Of a DNA stretch of 64,000 nt, positions 1 to 14,100 are shown piece by piece. The position numbers and the translations under genes were made by a program. Source of the stretch: Monarcha castaneiventris obscurior (lineage: Eukaryota; Chordata; Aves; Passeriformes; Monarchidae). The stretch is from positions 8,416,001-8,480,000 of the forward strand of contig JAMPIT010000856.1 of the NCBI GenBank assembly GCA_026261815.1, read 5' to 3'. The notes under the pieces are model-generated. The model was not told where the DNA came from. It saw nothing but the letters and a program-made list of their open reading frames with translations, and made no database searches. Position 1 is the stretch's first letter. Each line of letters begins with the position of its first letter.

Positions 1-1853
1 AGGAAAGCAGAGGAAAGGGAGGAGGAAAGGGAGGCTCAAACCTGTCAGGCAGCAGCAGAACCGACCCAGCTTCCCCCACCCCTTCCCAGCCGAGCTGGGC
101 TTTGTTTCCTGCTTGGATTTCCCTCCCACAGCCTCCAAACGGCTCCGTTGTGCTGCTCCTCCAGATCGTTCGTGCCCAGATCTTCTCTGTGCAGCTCCTC
201 AGACTCCAGCCCGGGGCTCTGTGTCCTCAGGCAGCCCTTCTTCATCCCAAAGCTCCCCAAATGGGGATTCATGGGATGCACAGAGCCTCTCCAACTGCGT
301 GTGGCTCCTCAGGACCATTCCGGAGGGATGGGGGTTGATCCTGTGGTTTGCCTTTCGGGAGTTAAAGTCACTTCTCAGGTGTCTCCTCTCTCCTCCTTGT
401 TCCTTTTCCCAGATTCTCCAGCTCTTCCCAAGTTTTCCTGCACCTCAGTGTGTTTAATCCTCTGCAGTCCCCCCCTCTGTGTGCCGCTGCTGGTTGGTGT
501 CTGATGTGGCTGCTGCAGCTCCTGGCCCATTCTCCAGCCTGTTTTATATGGAAATTTCCTCCCAGGGAAGCCAGCTGGTGGGAGGGCAAGGAAAAGGCTT
601 GCAGGCAGTCTGGGAGGAAAAACATCTTCCCGTTTTTTCTTGGATCTGAGGCCCATTTACAGGGCAGGTGATGTTACAGTTCTGGCTGGAGGCGTGGGAT
701 GTGCAAGGCGAGGGGAGGAGCTGCTGAACACAAATAATTCCCAGCCAACAATGCCCGATTCCTGGGATGTGCTCCTTTTTCCTCTCCCATTCCTGGAGCT
801 GATGAACCCTCCACGCCCATCTCAGGGAACTGGATGATGGAAGAGAACCAAATTCCCCAGGGAAGTTGTTGAGGGCTGATTTCCCCTCAGCTCTGCTCTG
901 CAGCAATTGTTCTCTCCTTAAACTCCCGCTTGGCTCGAGGGTTTTGGGCAGCAATTCCGAGCAATTGTATGGAATAACACTTGTTAAAGCCAAATCTCTT
1001 CACTGGATAGGGACATTCAGGGAGAGATAAAAATAGAGCTGTCCTGGCTGGAAGAATTACCTGGTTATCTTCTGCCCACATCTCTGATAATGTGTGTGTT
1101 GTCTCTCCCTTATCTCCCGGTGATTATGGAGCATCTCAGATCCCTGGAGCTGGGAAAACAGTGGATAAAGTTGGCTCTGGAGCAATGCAGCTTCTCAGTT
1201 GGAGCCCTGAGCGCTGCAGGCTCTCACCAACGCTGAGCTCACGGCCCAGAAAGTGCCAGATCTGGGACACAGCTCGGGCAAAAGCAGCTCCTGCCGCGCT
1301 GCAATTCCAGCATTTCCTTATCCAGGCTGAGACAGAGCCATCGGCTTCGTCCAAGCCGATCCAAGCAGATCTGCACGTGGTTCCCATTAATGTGGGCTCT
1401 TCTTTTTTTCATGGAAGTACAGAGGGAATTGGGAGATGGCCTCTGGCTGGGTCTGTCCTTGTGAGAGCTCAGCCCCCTCAGGCGAGACGTCCTGAGGGGC
1501 AAATTTATTGGGAAGCTGCTCTGGATCGGAAGGGTTATCTTCAAATCCTTCCAGAGAACCCAAAAGCTCCCTGGATTTTTGGGAAGAACCTGATCCTCTG
1601 GGATTTTCTCTTCACCCCCTCTCATTTCATGCTTTTACCTGCTTTGTTTGCTTGGGGAAACTCAGGCTGATCTTTACTGGGAGATCGCTGGGGGCCCTGC
1701 AGGGTATTTAAAGGATTTGATTTTAGGGGCTGGAATCTTGACTGGGACTTCCTGAAGACTGAAGGGACAGCAACCAACCCCTTTTTCCTGCTGCTAAAAC
1801 AAGGGATGAACCATTTTCTCCTCATCCTTCTCCTTCTTTCCCCCCTGCTCCAG
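1..1853 (+). other. CACNA1H: CACNA1H intron (3' part), no further feature recognised
   Basis: Non-coding sequence upstream of exon A. It opens with a purine-rich stretch (1-34) and ends in a strong pyrimidine tract and AG. I see no exon, CR1 tail or RNA gene in it. Short open frames lack recognisable domains and splice support. Confidence 0.8.
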
Positions 1854-2166
1854 GACGTACAACCTGACCTTCCTGCATCCCTACTACCGGCCGGACGAGG
1901 CGGAGGAGAACCCCTTCATCTGCTCCTCACACCGGGAGAACGGGATGCAGAGGTGCTCCAACATTCCCAGCAGGAAGGAGTCCAAGGTGGAGTGCACCCT
2001 GAGCATGGATTCCTACAGCCCCAGCCTGGCCAGCCCCGAGCCCAGCAGGAATTCCTGCATCAACTGGAACCAGTACTACAATGTGTGCATGGCCGGGGAT
2101 GTGAACCCCCACAACGGGGCCATCAATTTTGATAATATTGGATATGCCTGGATTGCTATTTTTCAG
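1854..2166 (+). CDS. CACNA1H: CACNA1H exon A: domain I S5-P extracellular loop and start of pore loop
   Basis: The first base completes a codon from an exon outside the window; translation then starts [13 protein letters not shown] and ends [14 protein letters not shown]. It encodes the large extracellular turret of domain I and the first half of its P-loop. Five cysteines (FICSS, QRCSN, VECTL, NSCIN, NVCMA) suggest the disulfide-rich turret known for T-type channels. NLT near the start is an N-glycosylation sequon. The acceptor follows a long pyrimidine tract ending ctgctccag. The donor is GTAGGA. It ends in phase 0 and joins the next exon as [12 protein letters not shown], the invariant T-type pore junction. 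Confidence 0.96.
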
Positions 2167-5100
2167 GTAGGATTCTCCCAAAAAAAAAAAAAAGGGGGGG
2201 GCGGGTTTCCCCTTTTTTTTGTTGGGTTTGGCATGTTTTGCTCGGGGAGGTTTTGGTGAATTTGTCAGAGGAGGAAGGAATTTGCTTGCCCCTAAGTGAA
2301 ACTGCAAATAAGGACATGGGGGATAAATGAATCAGGGAATAAATGGTGCAAGAGAGCATTTGGAGAGAAGAAACTTTGTTTTTAGGGCAGTTTAGGAACG
2401 GGGGAAAGCAATTCCTGAGGCAGAAGAACTCATGGCGAGTTCCACCTCTGCAAATCAGATAAATCCCAGGGATTTTGGAGGGCAGAGATTTTTGTTGTAG
2501 CATCAGGAAGCTGAAAGTGGTGCTGAGGTTTTTAAGCAAGACTTAATTTCGTGCTAAAATGAAGGAACCTGGCATGGCTTAGGCTCAGTTTTAAATCACA
2601 GGGTGATCCCGGTGATCATGGAATGCTGCGAAAGGGGAAAAAAATCCCTCCTGGCCAGAATTCCTGTGAGGAAATTCTGCCCCCAGGGAATTTAAAGGTC
2701 TTCAGAAAAGACCAAAGTGCTTCTCACTGAGCCTGGGGGGAGATTTTACAGGTGACAAAACGCTCTAGGATGGATTTTTTAAAGCATTTTCTCTGGAATA
2801 TTGGAGGGCTCATCCGCAGAGTCCTCAGGCTGGGGTCTCCCAGGGCTGCCCCAGCTGGGATGATCCCGGTGTCGTTTCCCATTTTTAACGGGCATTTCCT
2901 GGTTTTAAAGCATTCCTCAGGCTCTGGCTGGATGCCCTGGTTGATTCGGTGCCCCGAAGTGCAGGTGACATCTGGTCCTCGAGGAGAATGCTCGGTGTAG
3001 CTTCGTTAATGATGGATAATTACTCATCCAGAGCTCTGCGTTTCGTTTATGGATTTCCTTCCAGCTCCACGTTATCCCAGGAACTTCGTGACTTCCCAGT
3101 TTTCGCCTGGGAGTTGTAAAGTGGGGGATGTTTGCTCTGAGCATCCACAGGAGCTGCCCTCGGATCACCGTGCTGGTGCCACAGGCTCAGAACCAAATCC
3201 AGAGGGGTTCAGGCAGATCCCACTGGGATAATTCTTTGGAATTAGTAAGGAAGAGGGGAGCTGCTGGCTGGTAGTGAGTGCTGGATAAAGGGAAGAGGGA
3301 ATTCTCCTTTTCCTGCTCTTGCACAGCTCTTTGATGGATCTGAGGGATGTTCCCAGGAGATCCCAGCTGGCTCCCACCACAGGGCAGGGAAAGGGCACTG
3401 GGGAGGAGCAGGAGCTTCTCCAGAGGGGTCCTGATTCCTTTTCCCTTTTCCCTTCCCGAGCCTTTTTCCAGGCTGCAAATTCTCAGTCCATCCTGGAATT
3501 TGATGTCCTCATCCTTAAAAGCTCAGTTTTATTTCAGGAAGGACACCCCCCTCAGCCCCAGGAGAGGTTTCAGCCGATTCCTTGGAGCAGAACAATGTCT
3601 GGGAAAGGATCTTGTGTCCTTAGATCATTTTGGCAGCTGGCAGGAGGTCGATGATTGGTTTTAGTGCTGCTTAGGCCATCCAAAGGCTCCAGAGGATTTC
3701 CAGCCAAAAACTCTTCTTGTGTCTTTATTCCTGTTGGAAGTCAGGGCTCGTTTTTAGGAGCTGGGAATGATTTCATTCCAGGTGAAGAGGCAGCTGTTGG
3801 GAGCAAGGTGCTGGCTCGAACGGGATGTGGGAAGAGGAGATCATCAACGCAGGAGGGGAGGTGCTAAATCCAAACAATTGCTGGAAGCAGAGAACATTTA
3901 GCACATAAATCCATGGAACTGTGCTCTCATCCCATTTAATAGCTGGAGCTGGATAGCACCAGGTCAGCAGATGGATGAGGGCTCTGAGTAAGTGGTGCAG
4001 AAAGTCCAACTGATGGATTTAGGAACTCGGGAGCTTCCCTGGGGATTGGTATTGAATTACTGGGATGAGCCAGGGCCGATTGTCCCGAGCCATTATCCTG
4101 CGGGATAATGAATCCGGGGCGCTTTGCAGGAGTTCTGATGTGGCGCGAGCCCTGAGGGCTGGCAGAGCTCCAGCGGGCACCAGGGCACACTCGGGAGGCA
4201 GCTGGACAGAGATTCCCTCGGGATTTATCCCAAATGAGCTGGGAATCATGGCTTGTTCATCCTGGGCAAGAGGGGGCTCTGGGGTGACATTCCAGCAGCT
4301 GACAGGAAAGAGCAGAGAGACTGTTTGAAAGGGTCTGGAGTGGCAGGACAAGGGGAATGGATTCCCACTGCCAGAGGGCAGGGATCGATGGGATAATGGG
4401 AAGGAATGTGAGGGTGGGGAGGCCCTGGCAGAGGCTGCCCCTGGATCCCTGGAAGTGCCCAAGGCCAGGTTGGATGGGGCTTGGAGCAACCTGCGATGGT
4501 GGAAGGTGTTCCCATGGAACTGGATGAGCTTTAAGGTCCCTTCCAACTCAAACCATTCCAGGATTCCATGATCTGGTGTGGTTTAGGAGCTGTCAGAAGG
4601 GAGGGGGATGGAATGAGCCCCACAGCCGAGATCCAGAAGGAAGTTCCCAAGGGCAGGCCATGGACAAACCAAACCAAAAGCAGGAAAGTCCAAAGATTTC
4701 TACTCCAGAACATCCTGGAAATGGAGCCCCAAGGATGAGTGAGCTCTTCCAGCTGCCAGAACTGGGATTTGTTTAAGACATTTCTTTCCATGGCAATGAT
4801 CCTGAAGTTCCCAGAGCTGGGACAAGTGACAGCAGGGAAATGCGCTGTCGACTTTCCAAGGAGAAGAGAAGTCAGAGACAGGAGAACCTGGTGCAAATTA
4901 GAAAAATCTAAAAATAATGAAGGGAGGGAATGGCTGCATCCCTGGGCGTGGGAAAGGACGATAATTCCTTATGTAATCCTGCAAATGATTCATGTTTTGC
5001 TTCCCCTCATTTGTTGTGCAAGAGGCTAATTCGTGTCTGTATTTGTTACAAAGGCACGTTCAGTGGCAAATTAGGTGAACTAATTAGCTTATTACGGCCT

Positions 5101-8100
5101 AAATGAAAGGAGATGGAGCCTAAATTAACTGTGAGGCTTGGCATGATATGAAGATCCCTTTATTGCACGCGGATCGCAGCCCCAGCAGTCGGAGCGGTAA
5201 TTACAGGTATTGTTGTCACACGGCAGATGATGAATTACCCACCTCAGCAAAGTCCAATTGAATTGGAATTACTGACAGCCCCAGCAGAGCAACCGAAACC
5301 TTCCCACCTCCCTGACCAGCAGCCTCGGGGTGGCCAGGCCGGAGCGCGGAAATCCGGAGAAAATGAAAGGGATTGGGAAGCTGGGAGGGAATTTGGAGAG
5401 AAGAGAGCCATCGATGGGATAATTTCACATCGGACTTGTAGGAAAGTGAGACCTGTACTCACACTTTACTCCAGGGGTGATGCTTCTGGCAAAAGCTGAA
5501 GGAAAAAACCATCCCAGATCCAAGAGGAACACGCTGTTGCTCCCTCGTCCTTCCAGGATATGCTTGGTAGGGATCAACTTTGAGAGCAAATCTGTCAGGA
5601 AAAATTCCGTGGACATTGCAGGAAATGTCCCTGTAATTCAGGAAATGCCCATCCAATCCATGAGGGATTTGTCTGGCTCTTCAGAGTACCTTTCCTATGG
5701 CCTCCTCTTCCCATGGATTCCAGCGGCAGCTGCCTTTTCCTAAGGGCTTCCTTCATGACAGACCCTCTTGGAATCTGCCCTTGGATGCAGCTCTGGGTCG
5801 TGGCTCTTGTTCTGAGTTTGTCGTTCTGAGCACCTCTTGCTTCTCTGAGGTTTCCTTAGGAAGACATCCCAGGGAACGGGTTAATCGAGTCCTCCAAGGA
5901 ACACGTCCCTGGCCCATCACTGGGAATTCCCCGAGGAATTTGCTGCTGTCAGGGAGCAGGAAAAGCCCGGCTGTGTTCAGGAGAGCTGCAGACAGCTCAG
6001 CTGGATCCGAGTTCCCAGGAAAGGAAAAGCTGAATCATCCGGACAAAGATGTCTGGGAATGGAGCGGCACAAAGGGACCTGGGAGCAGCAGGAGTTCAGG
6101 ACGTTCCCTCCGGAACTTCCAGGTGGAGACGCTCCCTTTGCACCTGGATTCACCCAGGCTGTGGGGGTGTCACGGGAGAGGAACACCTTTGGGCTGGGGA
6201 AGTCAGGGAATTGCTGCTTCCCTCCTCTTCCTGCCTTTGTCTTTCCCATGGCTCCGGAGGTGGCAGGAGCAGCAGTGACAGGGCAGTGACAGGCACCTGC
6301 TGAGGGCCACCTGCTCAAAGCCCTTTTTGTTTGGATGGGAATTTGTCCCCTCTGTGCTCCAGCTCGTCAGAAAAGCCCCTGGGAGCCTGTGGGAGCTCCC
6401 AATCCAATCAGGGATTTCTCCATGTTGGGATGTGCTGGTGAGGAGCTTGGGTTGTGTCCGTGTGGCTGATCCCGCATCCCAGGGAGCAGGGACGGAGCCT
6501 GGGGAGATGTCCTGGCTGGGAAGAGCTCGTTTGTCTCCTTCCTCTTTCCTGGGGTGCCCTGATCTGCTGCCCAGCCATTGCCCTCTCCAGCTGCTGTTCC
6601 TCGGGATTGAAATCCCGCCCTGAGGATTCCTTGCTCGCCTGGGAATCTTCCAGCTGAAATTCCAGTGGGAACCGTATCTCCTGGTGGAGTTAAAGGAGAA
6701 GTGGTGTGGGCTCCAGGGCACTCCTGCTCGGGCCAAGCACAGTGATGGGCTGGGGGTCCCTGAGTTGTCACTCAGGCAGGAAAAGATCTTTCCTGAGGAA
6801 ACAAAAATCCCAAATTTCTGATCTGGGACCTTCTGGCAGGACAGGATGGGCAGAGTCATTCTGAGAACCATGGAATGGTTTGGGTTGGAAGGGAATTTAA
6901 AGCTCATCCATGGACCTTAAAGCCATGGGGAAGGGACACCTTCCACTATCCCAGGGTGTTCCAAACCTGGCCTCGGACACTTCCAGGGATCCAGGGGCAG
7001 CCACAGCTTCTCAGTGTGAATCCATTGGATCCTGCTTGGGCTGCTCGCTCCTGGCTGGGCTGTCCCTCAGGTGACATTATTGGGGACATTTTGGGGACCT
7101 ATTTTCCTTGCTCTGTTTGTGGAAGCTCAAGCTCTTTACAGAATTCCAGCTCTGGAATGGTTTTCCCATTGGCTCAAGCACCCTACAAAGGTGCAGTTAA
7201 CCCCTTGCTTGCTTTCTGCTGCACCCTCTGCTCTCCCACTTCCAGCAGTCCTGCTGGAAAGATTTTGGGAAAGAGCCAAAAAGCTGGAACAGAAGGAAAA
7301 GGTTTGAGGTTTCCAGCTGCAGTTTTTTGTGTCCAAAGTCATTTTGGGCCCGTGTTTTCAGGAGCTGTCACACCAGGTGCCCATGTTTTCAGTGTTTGTT
7401 GAGCAGAGAAATTCGGGATTTGGGACCAAAAGGAATTTTTTCCTCCAATGGTTCAGCCTTTAAATTGGAGATCTGTGTCAACAGCGCTTCTCTGTGCTGC
7501 ATTTGGCAAGAAAAGAGTTTGGAGCTTTTCATTCCTCCTGCTTGGAGATGCTGCTTTGTCACTCAACTCGAATCTGTTTTGGATCACCGAAAATATTTCC
7601 CTGGAAATGACGGGGTTGGAGCTCTGTTGGTGTTGCTTTTTTTAATTTGGTCAGCCAAACAAACAGCGCTCGCTGCATTTGAAGAGCTCTCAGGCTGAAT
7701 ACCCCATCTAAAAATATCCAGCTGCTTCTAAAGCAGCTCGGAGTGAGCTTCCAACAGGGATTAGTTGCCTTTGGAAAATCTTCAGTTTGAGGGAGGAATT
7801 ATCTCGTGTAGGACAGGGCAGAGAGGCCACCCCGATCCCAGGAGTGGCCCCATAACCTTATGGGGGTGTTGGATGGGATTAAAACCTCCTGTAGATGAGG
7901 TTTGGACTTCCAAACATCTGGAGTTTTGGGAGAGTTTCATCCAACCTCAATCATGGATTCTTGTGTTTGGAATGGGAGGAGGGGTCCTGCAGCAGGCCCT
8001 GGCCTGAACTGGAGTCCAGCCAGGAGATCAAAAAGGTGCTGGTTTTGAGGAACATCAACAATTGATCCAAGGGAATGGCTGGAGCTGTGTCTGGGAGGTT

Positions 8101-11100
8101 TAGGTTGGATTTTAGGGAAAGGTTCTGTCCCCGGAGGGTGCTGGGCACTGCCCAGGCTCCCCAGGGAATGGGCACGGCCTCGAGGCTGCCAGAGCTCCAG
8201 GAGGGTTGGGACAGCGCTCCCAGGGATGCCCAGGCTGGGATTGTTGGGGTGTCAGGGTTGAACTCCGATCTTTGTGGGTCCCTCCCAGCTCAGGATATTC
8301 CATAAATCCATAATTCTTACAGGAAAATCTCGCTTTGGTTTGATTGCCCCAAATCTGCTCTGTGACCTTTCTCCTGAGCCAAAGGCGCAGCTCCTTTATC
8401 CCAATTTCCCAACCTGAGCAGTTCTGATCATCCCTGATATGATTTGGAATAAGTGGTAGAATTCCCTCAGCTGGAAGCAAAGATCTGAGCCTGGCTGTGC
8501 TTCCTTTTCCCTCACGGCAAATCCTTTGTCTCCCAGCTTGGCCCTGCCAGAAATCCCGGATTTGATGGGCTCGCCAGTGCTGCAGCTAAACAGTTAAACC
8601 CCTTCCCTGGGCCAAGGATCCTTTCCACAAACCATGGAGACACGGGATCGTTATCCCAGCAAATCAAACCTCAGGGATATGGACTGGGACGGATCTGTTG
8701 GAGCAGCAGTTGAGTGAAATCGGGGAGGTTTTTGCTGTCGGGTGAGGGCCTTGCGTTATTTAGTGTGAAACAACAACGACTCGCTTTCCTTCGGAGCAAA
8801 AGTGGGACTTTTTGATCCCAGAGCTACAATTCCATGAGGTTTGGAGCAACAAACAACAGCCTCAGTGACGTGTCTGGCTTTATCCCACACTTTATTGCCC
8901 ACTTTGCTTCCCAAAATCCACCAAGAACTGCCGGCACTGCCCAGGGGTCACATTTATGGGAACAAATTTGACAGGTCAGGAGCCCAGGACATGGGAAGAA
9001 GCACAATTTCCTTTTTTCCATCATTTAGGGCCACTTTTCAGAGCAGATTCCTGCTTCACAAATCTCAATTTATAAAGGAATTACAAACAGAGCAAGGCCT
9101 CGAAGTGAAAGGAGAAAGCATCTGTTCAAAGGATGTTACTCAGTGCAATAAACCTGTTTTTCTGGCCACAGAGGTTCCTTAACGAGATGTTTCGGGAGGA
9201 AATAATTAAAATGATGACGTTGGCTGCAAAAATAGTGATTTGATTATCTGCCAAGCTCGCTCTGCCTGTGGAATACTCCCTGGAATATTCACTGGGCAGC
9301 GCTTGGGAGCCAAATCAACGTTGCCCAAGAGGGCGGAATCCAGAGATAAGAGGCTTTCAGAAATGGAGGCTAAAGGCCTTCTAAAACTTCCTGAGCCCAT
9401 CAGCGTAATTAATAGCCCTCACAATTTATCTCATCTTGATAAGTTTGATGAAAATAAAATATCAAAAAGCCTCGCAGCAGGGCCAGGGCAATGAGGAGAT
9501 AAAAAGTAAATGACCCCAAATGCTCACGGCCCTCCTCAGAGTTGCTGTTGGGTTCAGGATAATTGATTTAGATACAGATAATTCCCAGTTTTTTTCCTCC
9601 CAAAGGACTCAATTTAGGCCGAAGAAGAAGTGGCTGAGTGCAAATTATAGATGTCAGTCAAGATGAAGGCTTCAAATGTGGGTTTCTCTGGATTTCCAGA
9701 GCATCTCCTGCCTCAGCCAGCAGCTGCAGTCCTGGAATGGGAAGGAATTTCTGGTTGCCAGAGCTCTGTTTTATCAGGGTTTTAATAAGGGAGAGCTGCT
9801 GATTTGGGGTCCGTGCTCAGGGAGGCTGTCACTCCAAATGAAGTTTGTTCCAGTAATCAGAGGAGGGAAATCTTGCCATGAGACAGCTCCGGGCTGGAGT
9901 TCTGTGTGCTCTGCGTTCGGTTCTGATCTCCCCAGCCTGAGTTCACACGGTGATTTTCCCAACATCCCTCGATTGATTGGTGGCACCTCGAGGTGGGTTT
10001 GGAGCTGCGGCTCTGGCACCAGCCATTGGTGCTTTCTAACAGCCAGGAATCCAGCCCCTGACTAATTGGAGTTTGAACGAGGTGGTTTTTTTCCCCCTAG
10101 ATGATTCTTTTTTCCCTTTGTTCTCTGACACCGAAGCGAAAAAAATCCCCTGCTCTTGAGTGGGCTGCAGCCAAGAACTTGCAAAGATTTTGGCAGAGCT
10201 CAAAGGAAGGGGGGGGTTTATGATGAAAACTTCTTGACATAATAAAAGAAATCGTTTTGTGCGACCTCTGAAGCGACCCCAGAAAAACCAATGTAAACCT
10301 GCTGCCTCCCTGGGAGCACTGAGGAGGTCTGAGTTAATTGCCAGCATCTTTAATCTCCATTTCCCTCGTGATTTTCACTCTGGAGTTTTAGATTGACTCT
10401 GATTAGCTTGCCTAGAAGATCTGATTCTGTCCCCAATTACTCTCCTATAAATCAGACGAGCATCTTTATTACAGCTGATGAAATTACTGTGGCATGAGCA
10501 GAGCAGGGGGATTGGAATCAGCAAAAACCTAAAAAAAATTGAATCTGATTGGGTTTTGTCCGCCCTCATCCTGCTCCTGTGAGTGAGGTGCTCGGGGAGC
10601 GTTCAAGCCAAGGGTCGGTGAAATCAAAACCTGTGTCTACCTGAGGGAATTTTCTGTCACGTTCTTGCGGTGAGGGGAGAGAGGATTGGACACAAGACTG
10701 AGAGATTTACTGGGATTAGTGGGAGAGAAATGATTTATCCCAGCCCTGGGGAAGGGGTGAAGAGCTGAAGGAGCAGGGAGCATCACCCAGGAGCTGAGCG
10801 GGGTGAGAGGACACCTCTGCTCTCCTTGCAAGGCAGAAATCTTTTCCCCAGGCGCCTCCTCTGCCCCGGGGTGTGGAGCAGGAGCAGGGCCAGCAGCACC
10901 TCCAGCACCGCCCTGCCAATCATCTTAATTGAATCTTCCAGCTCTGGCCCTGCAGCTGCCGATTTTCCTGTGCCTTGCACATCTTCCCCATCACAGCAGA
11001 ATTAGGAGCGAGTTCTCACCCTCTTATCTCGCTGATAAGTAATTGTGGCTTGCGTTTGTTGGAGGCTTTGAACTGGAGCCTTTGGAGAGGCTCTCTAATG

Positions 11101-14100
11101 GGGCTCTGTGTGAACAAGCAGGGCTTGAGCGGGGTTTAATTACTGAGAAGGGATTGCTGAGATCGGGAAGCACAAGGAAGGTGCTCCAGGGCTTCGGGAG
11201 ACAGCGCTGGAGGGCTTGGAGGGGCAGTGAAGTGGATTAATCAGAGTGAGAATGAAGAGAGGAGGAAGTCGTTTCTCCTTGATGGAATAGGCAAAGCAGG
11301 GCTGAAAAAACATCCCGAGTTCTTGGGGTACCAGGGAGAGCTGCTGCCTTCTCCCTCTGAGTCCATGGAATCCCTGAGGGGTTTGGGAAGGACCTTAAAG
11401 CCCATCCAGTTTGGACAGGGGCACCTTCCACTACCCCAGGCTGCTCCAAGCCCATCCAACCTGGCCTCGGACACATCCAGGGATGGGGCAGCCACGAGTT
11501 CAGCTGGTCTGAGGGGAAATGTGTGGGACCAGAGTGCACAGGGCAGCAGCAAACCCTGTGCAGGTGCCGCTGTTTTGGTTCCAGAAACAGTTAAAGGCTT
11601 TGGCTGCTGGTTTGTGCAGCAGCTTTTGGCAAGTCCGGCTGCTCTGGTTCCCATTTCCACCGGGGCCTTGCTGGGGATGCGCGGGGAGCGCTTGGATCAG
11701 GGAAAAAATGACCTCGGAAAGTCCTTGGGAGCGCTGGAAATCCAGCAGGAGTGAGGCTGGAAAAAGCCCAGCCCCTGCAGGTGGCCGTGCATGTGCTGCG
11801 CTGCATTTCCCCAGAGCTCCGGGATTAAAGAAGCCGCCGGATGTCTGGGAGCCGCCTCTTCTCCAGGAGGGCTGCTGCTCTCGGGTCCTGGCAGCCCAGG
11901 AATCTCCCCTGGGTGCTTCTGCACTCAGCCCTCGAGGCCGGGGATGAACCCCCCAACACCTCAAGCAGGAGGACAAACCCCAGCAGTCCCTTTATTCCCC
12001 CCGCAGCCCTTTGCTTTACAAGCGAGCAGTAAAAATAATACAAATTCCAATTACACCTGGAATATTTGGGGAGCTGGGTGAGCATTTCACCCTCCAGAGG
12101 AGGAATGGGGGGTGTTGATTGATTCTTGTGGAAAATTCTGCCTCTCGTGCAACAAAAATATCCCTCTAAGGGTTGGTTGGCCCTCAGGGTTGGCTCGGAA
12201 GCCCAAGAGCAGCCCTCAGGTGACTCCTCCTTTTTTTGCTCTGTGTTCAGTGGCTTTCACCCATAAGATTTGAGGATTTCCAGCCAAATCCAAATCCAGT
12301 GGAGAGGTGCATCCCATATTCCTGGGGTGCCTGGGCTGGTTTTTCATCCCCCAGTGGGAGTGGCTGGAGCAGCCCCACAGAGAGGGAAGGGAGGGAGGGA
12401 ACCTGGACGGCACAAAGGAAATAATTCCCGGGTAGGTGGCAGTGATTTGGTGTCACCTTGCGTCACCTCCTGCCGTGATCCCTCTGCTTCCCCGTGACCC
12501 CACAACGGCTGCGGGAGGCTCAGCTGTGGAGCAGAGCCCTCACAGACGAGGGACCTGCCCCACGAGGACTTTGCTCTCTATAAATGTGTTAAGGGAGAGG
12601 CAGGAAAGGGCAGGAGGGGTTTGATTGCTTGGCTGCTCCTCACGGATGAACACCCAGGCAGCTTAACCCCTTCCCAGCCCCATGGGAATAATGGCACCAC
12701 TGGGAAAAACGGGGATGAAAAGCCTTCCTGGATTGATCTCTGGGGTTAATGGTGGCTAAAGAATTCTCTGGGGTTCTGTTAAACCCACTTGTGGGCAGTC
12801 CGTGGCAGGATGAGGGGCAGTGGTTTTAAGCTGGCAGAGGGCAGGGTTAGATGGGATATTGGGGAGAAATTCTTCTCTGTGGGGGTGGGAAGAGGCTGGA
12901 ATGGATTCCCAGAAAAGCTGTGGCTGCCCTTGGATCCCTGGAAGTCTCCCAGGCCGGGCTGGACAGGGTTTAGAGCAACCTGGGACTGTGGAAGGTGTCC
13001 CTGCCCATGGCAGGGGTGGGATGGGATGAGCTTGAAGGCCTTTTCCAAGCTCAACCACTCTGGAACTCTGTGAAGCCAAGCTTTGCTGTGTGGTTGCTGA
13101 TCAGCGAGGGGGGGACATGAAGGAACAGCTGATGGATGTGAGGAGGAACAGCAGAGGTGGGAGCAGTTCGTGAAGGCAGCCAACGTGTCAGACCTGATTC
13201 CCGTGAGCCTTTAAGAGCCCTGACACGGGGAAATGGCTGCAGAGACAAATTCCACCAGTGATCTGTTCCTCGGCGGCTGAGGTTGGCTGGTTTGAGCTGT
13301 GCTGCCTTCTCACTCAGCTGCACCGTGGGGCGGGACCTACGAGCTCCCACACGGGAAGAAGCTTGGAAAACTTGGAAAACTTGGAAAACTTGCTGGGAAA
13401 ACATCAGCGCTTTGAATTTGGGCTGAGAAATCCCAAAGAGACAAGAATTTCCCTTCCAGCAGCCCTGAGCTGCTCTGAGTCCCAGAGAAGCTGTGGGTAC
13501 GGATGGTCATGTCCTGAAAATCCATATCCAGGAGCTTCCTTGGGTAAAAAAACCCCAAGGAGTTCATGGATTCGTGGTCTGACTTCCCTGCAAGTTTTAT
13601 TCACTGCCTCAGGAGCGAGGGGTTTATGGATCAGCTTTTGGGGATGCACCACACGGAAAATCCCCTACACCCACGAGGTCCGAGCTTTCTCTTCCCACAG
13701 CAAACTCCTTCCCCACAAACATGGTTTAAATCAGGGATAATGGCACTGAAAATGGGGACGGGAGCAGCTGTGGGGTTTGCCAAGGCCTCCGAGGCTCACG
13801 TGAGGTGTGGCGAGTAGGGGAGGGCACTGGGAGTGAGTTCAGACAGGAGCTTGGATTCTGCTGGAAACTGGAATTCCAGGATGTTTCAGCTCTAGTAGCA
13901 AGCCAGCGCTGGAAATTGGGTGTGTTTTATCTAAATAAAAAGTGTAAATTACGTGGTGGAGCTGTGCACACAGCCTGGGTGGTGTTAATTAAACCCTCAG
14001 CTGCTTTTTTTAGGGGAAGGCTGAGAAAACGAGGCTTAAATCAAGCCTACATTTAATTAAAGTCTCTCTTCCATTCAGACGCTCTCCCACTCTGATAGTG

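Noticed and set aside
1..1853. Possible promoter or first exon
   Set aside because: Exon A begins in mid-codon with an acceptor and encodes the domain I pore loop, so earlier exons must lie upstream of the window.
4019..4546. 175-codon - strand frame, and similar frames over other CR1 tails
   Set aside because: Overlaps a CR1 3' tail, which is non-coding; no reverse transcriptase motif is present.
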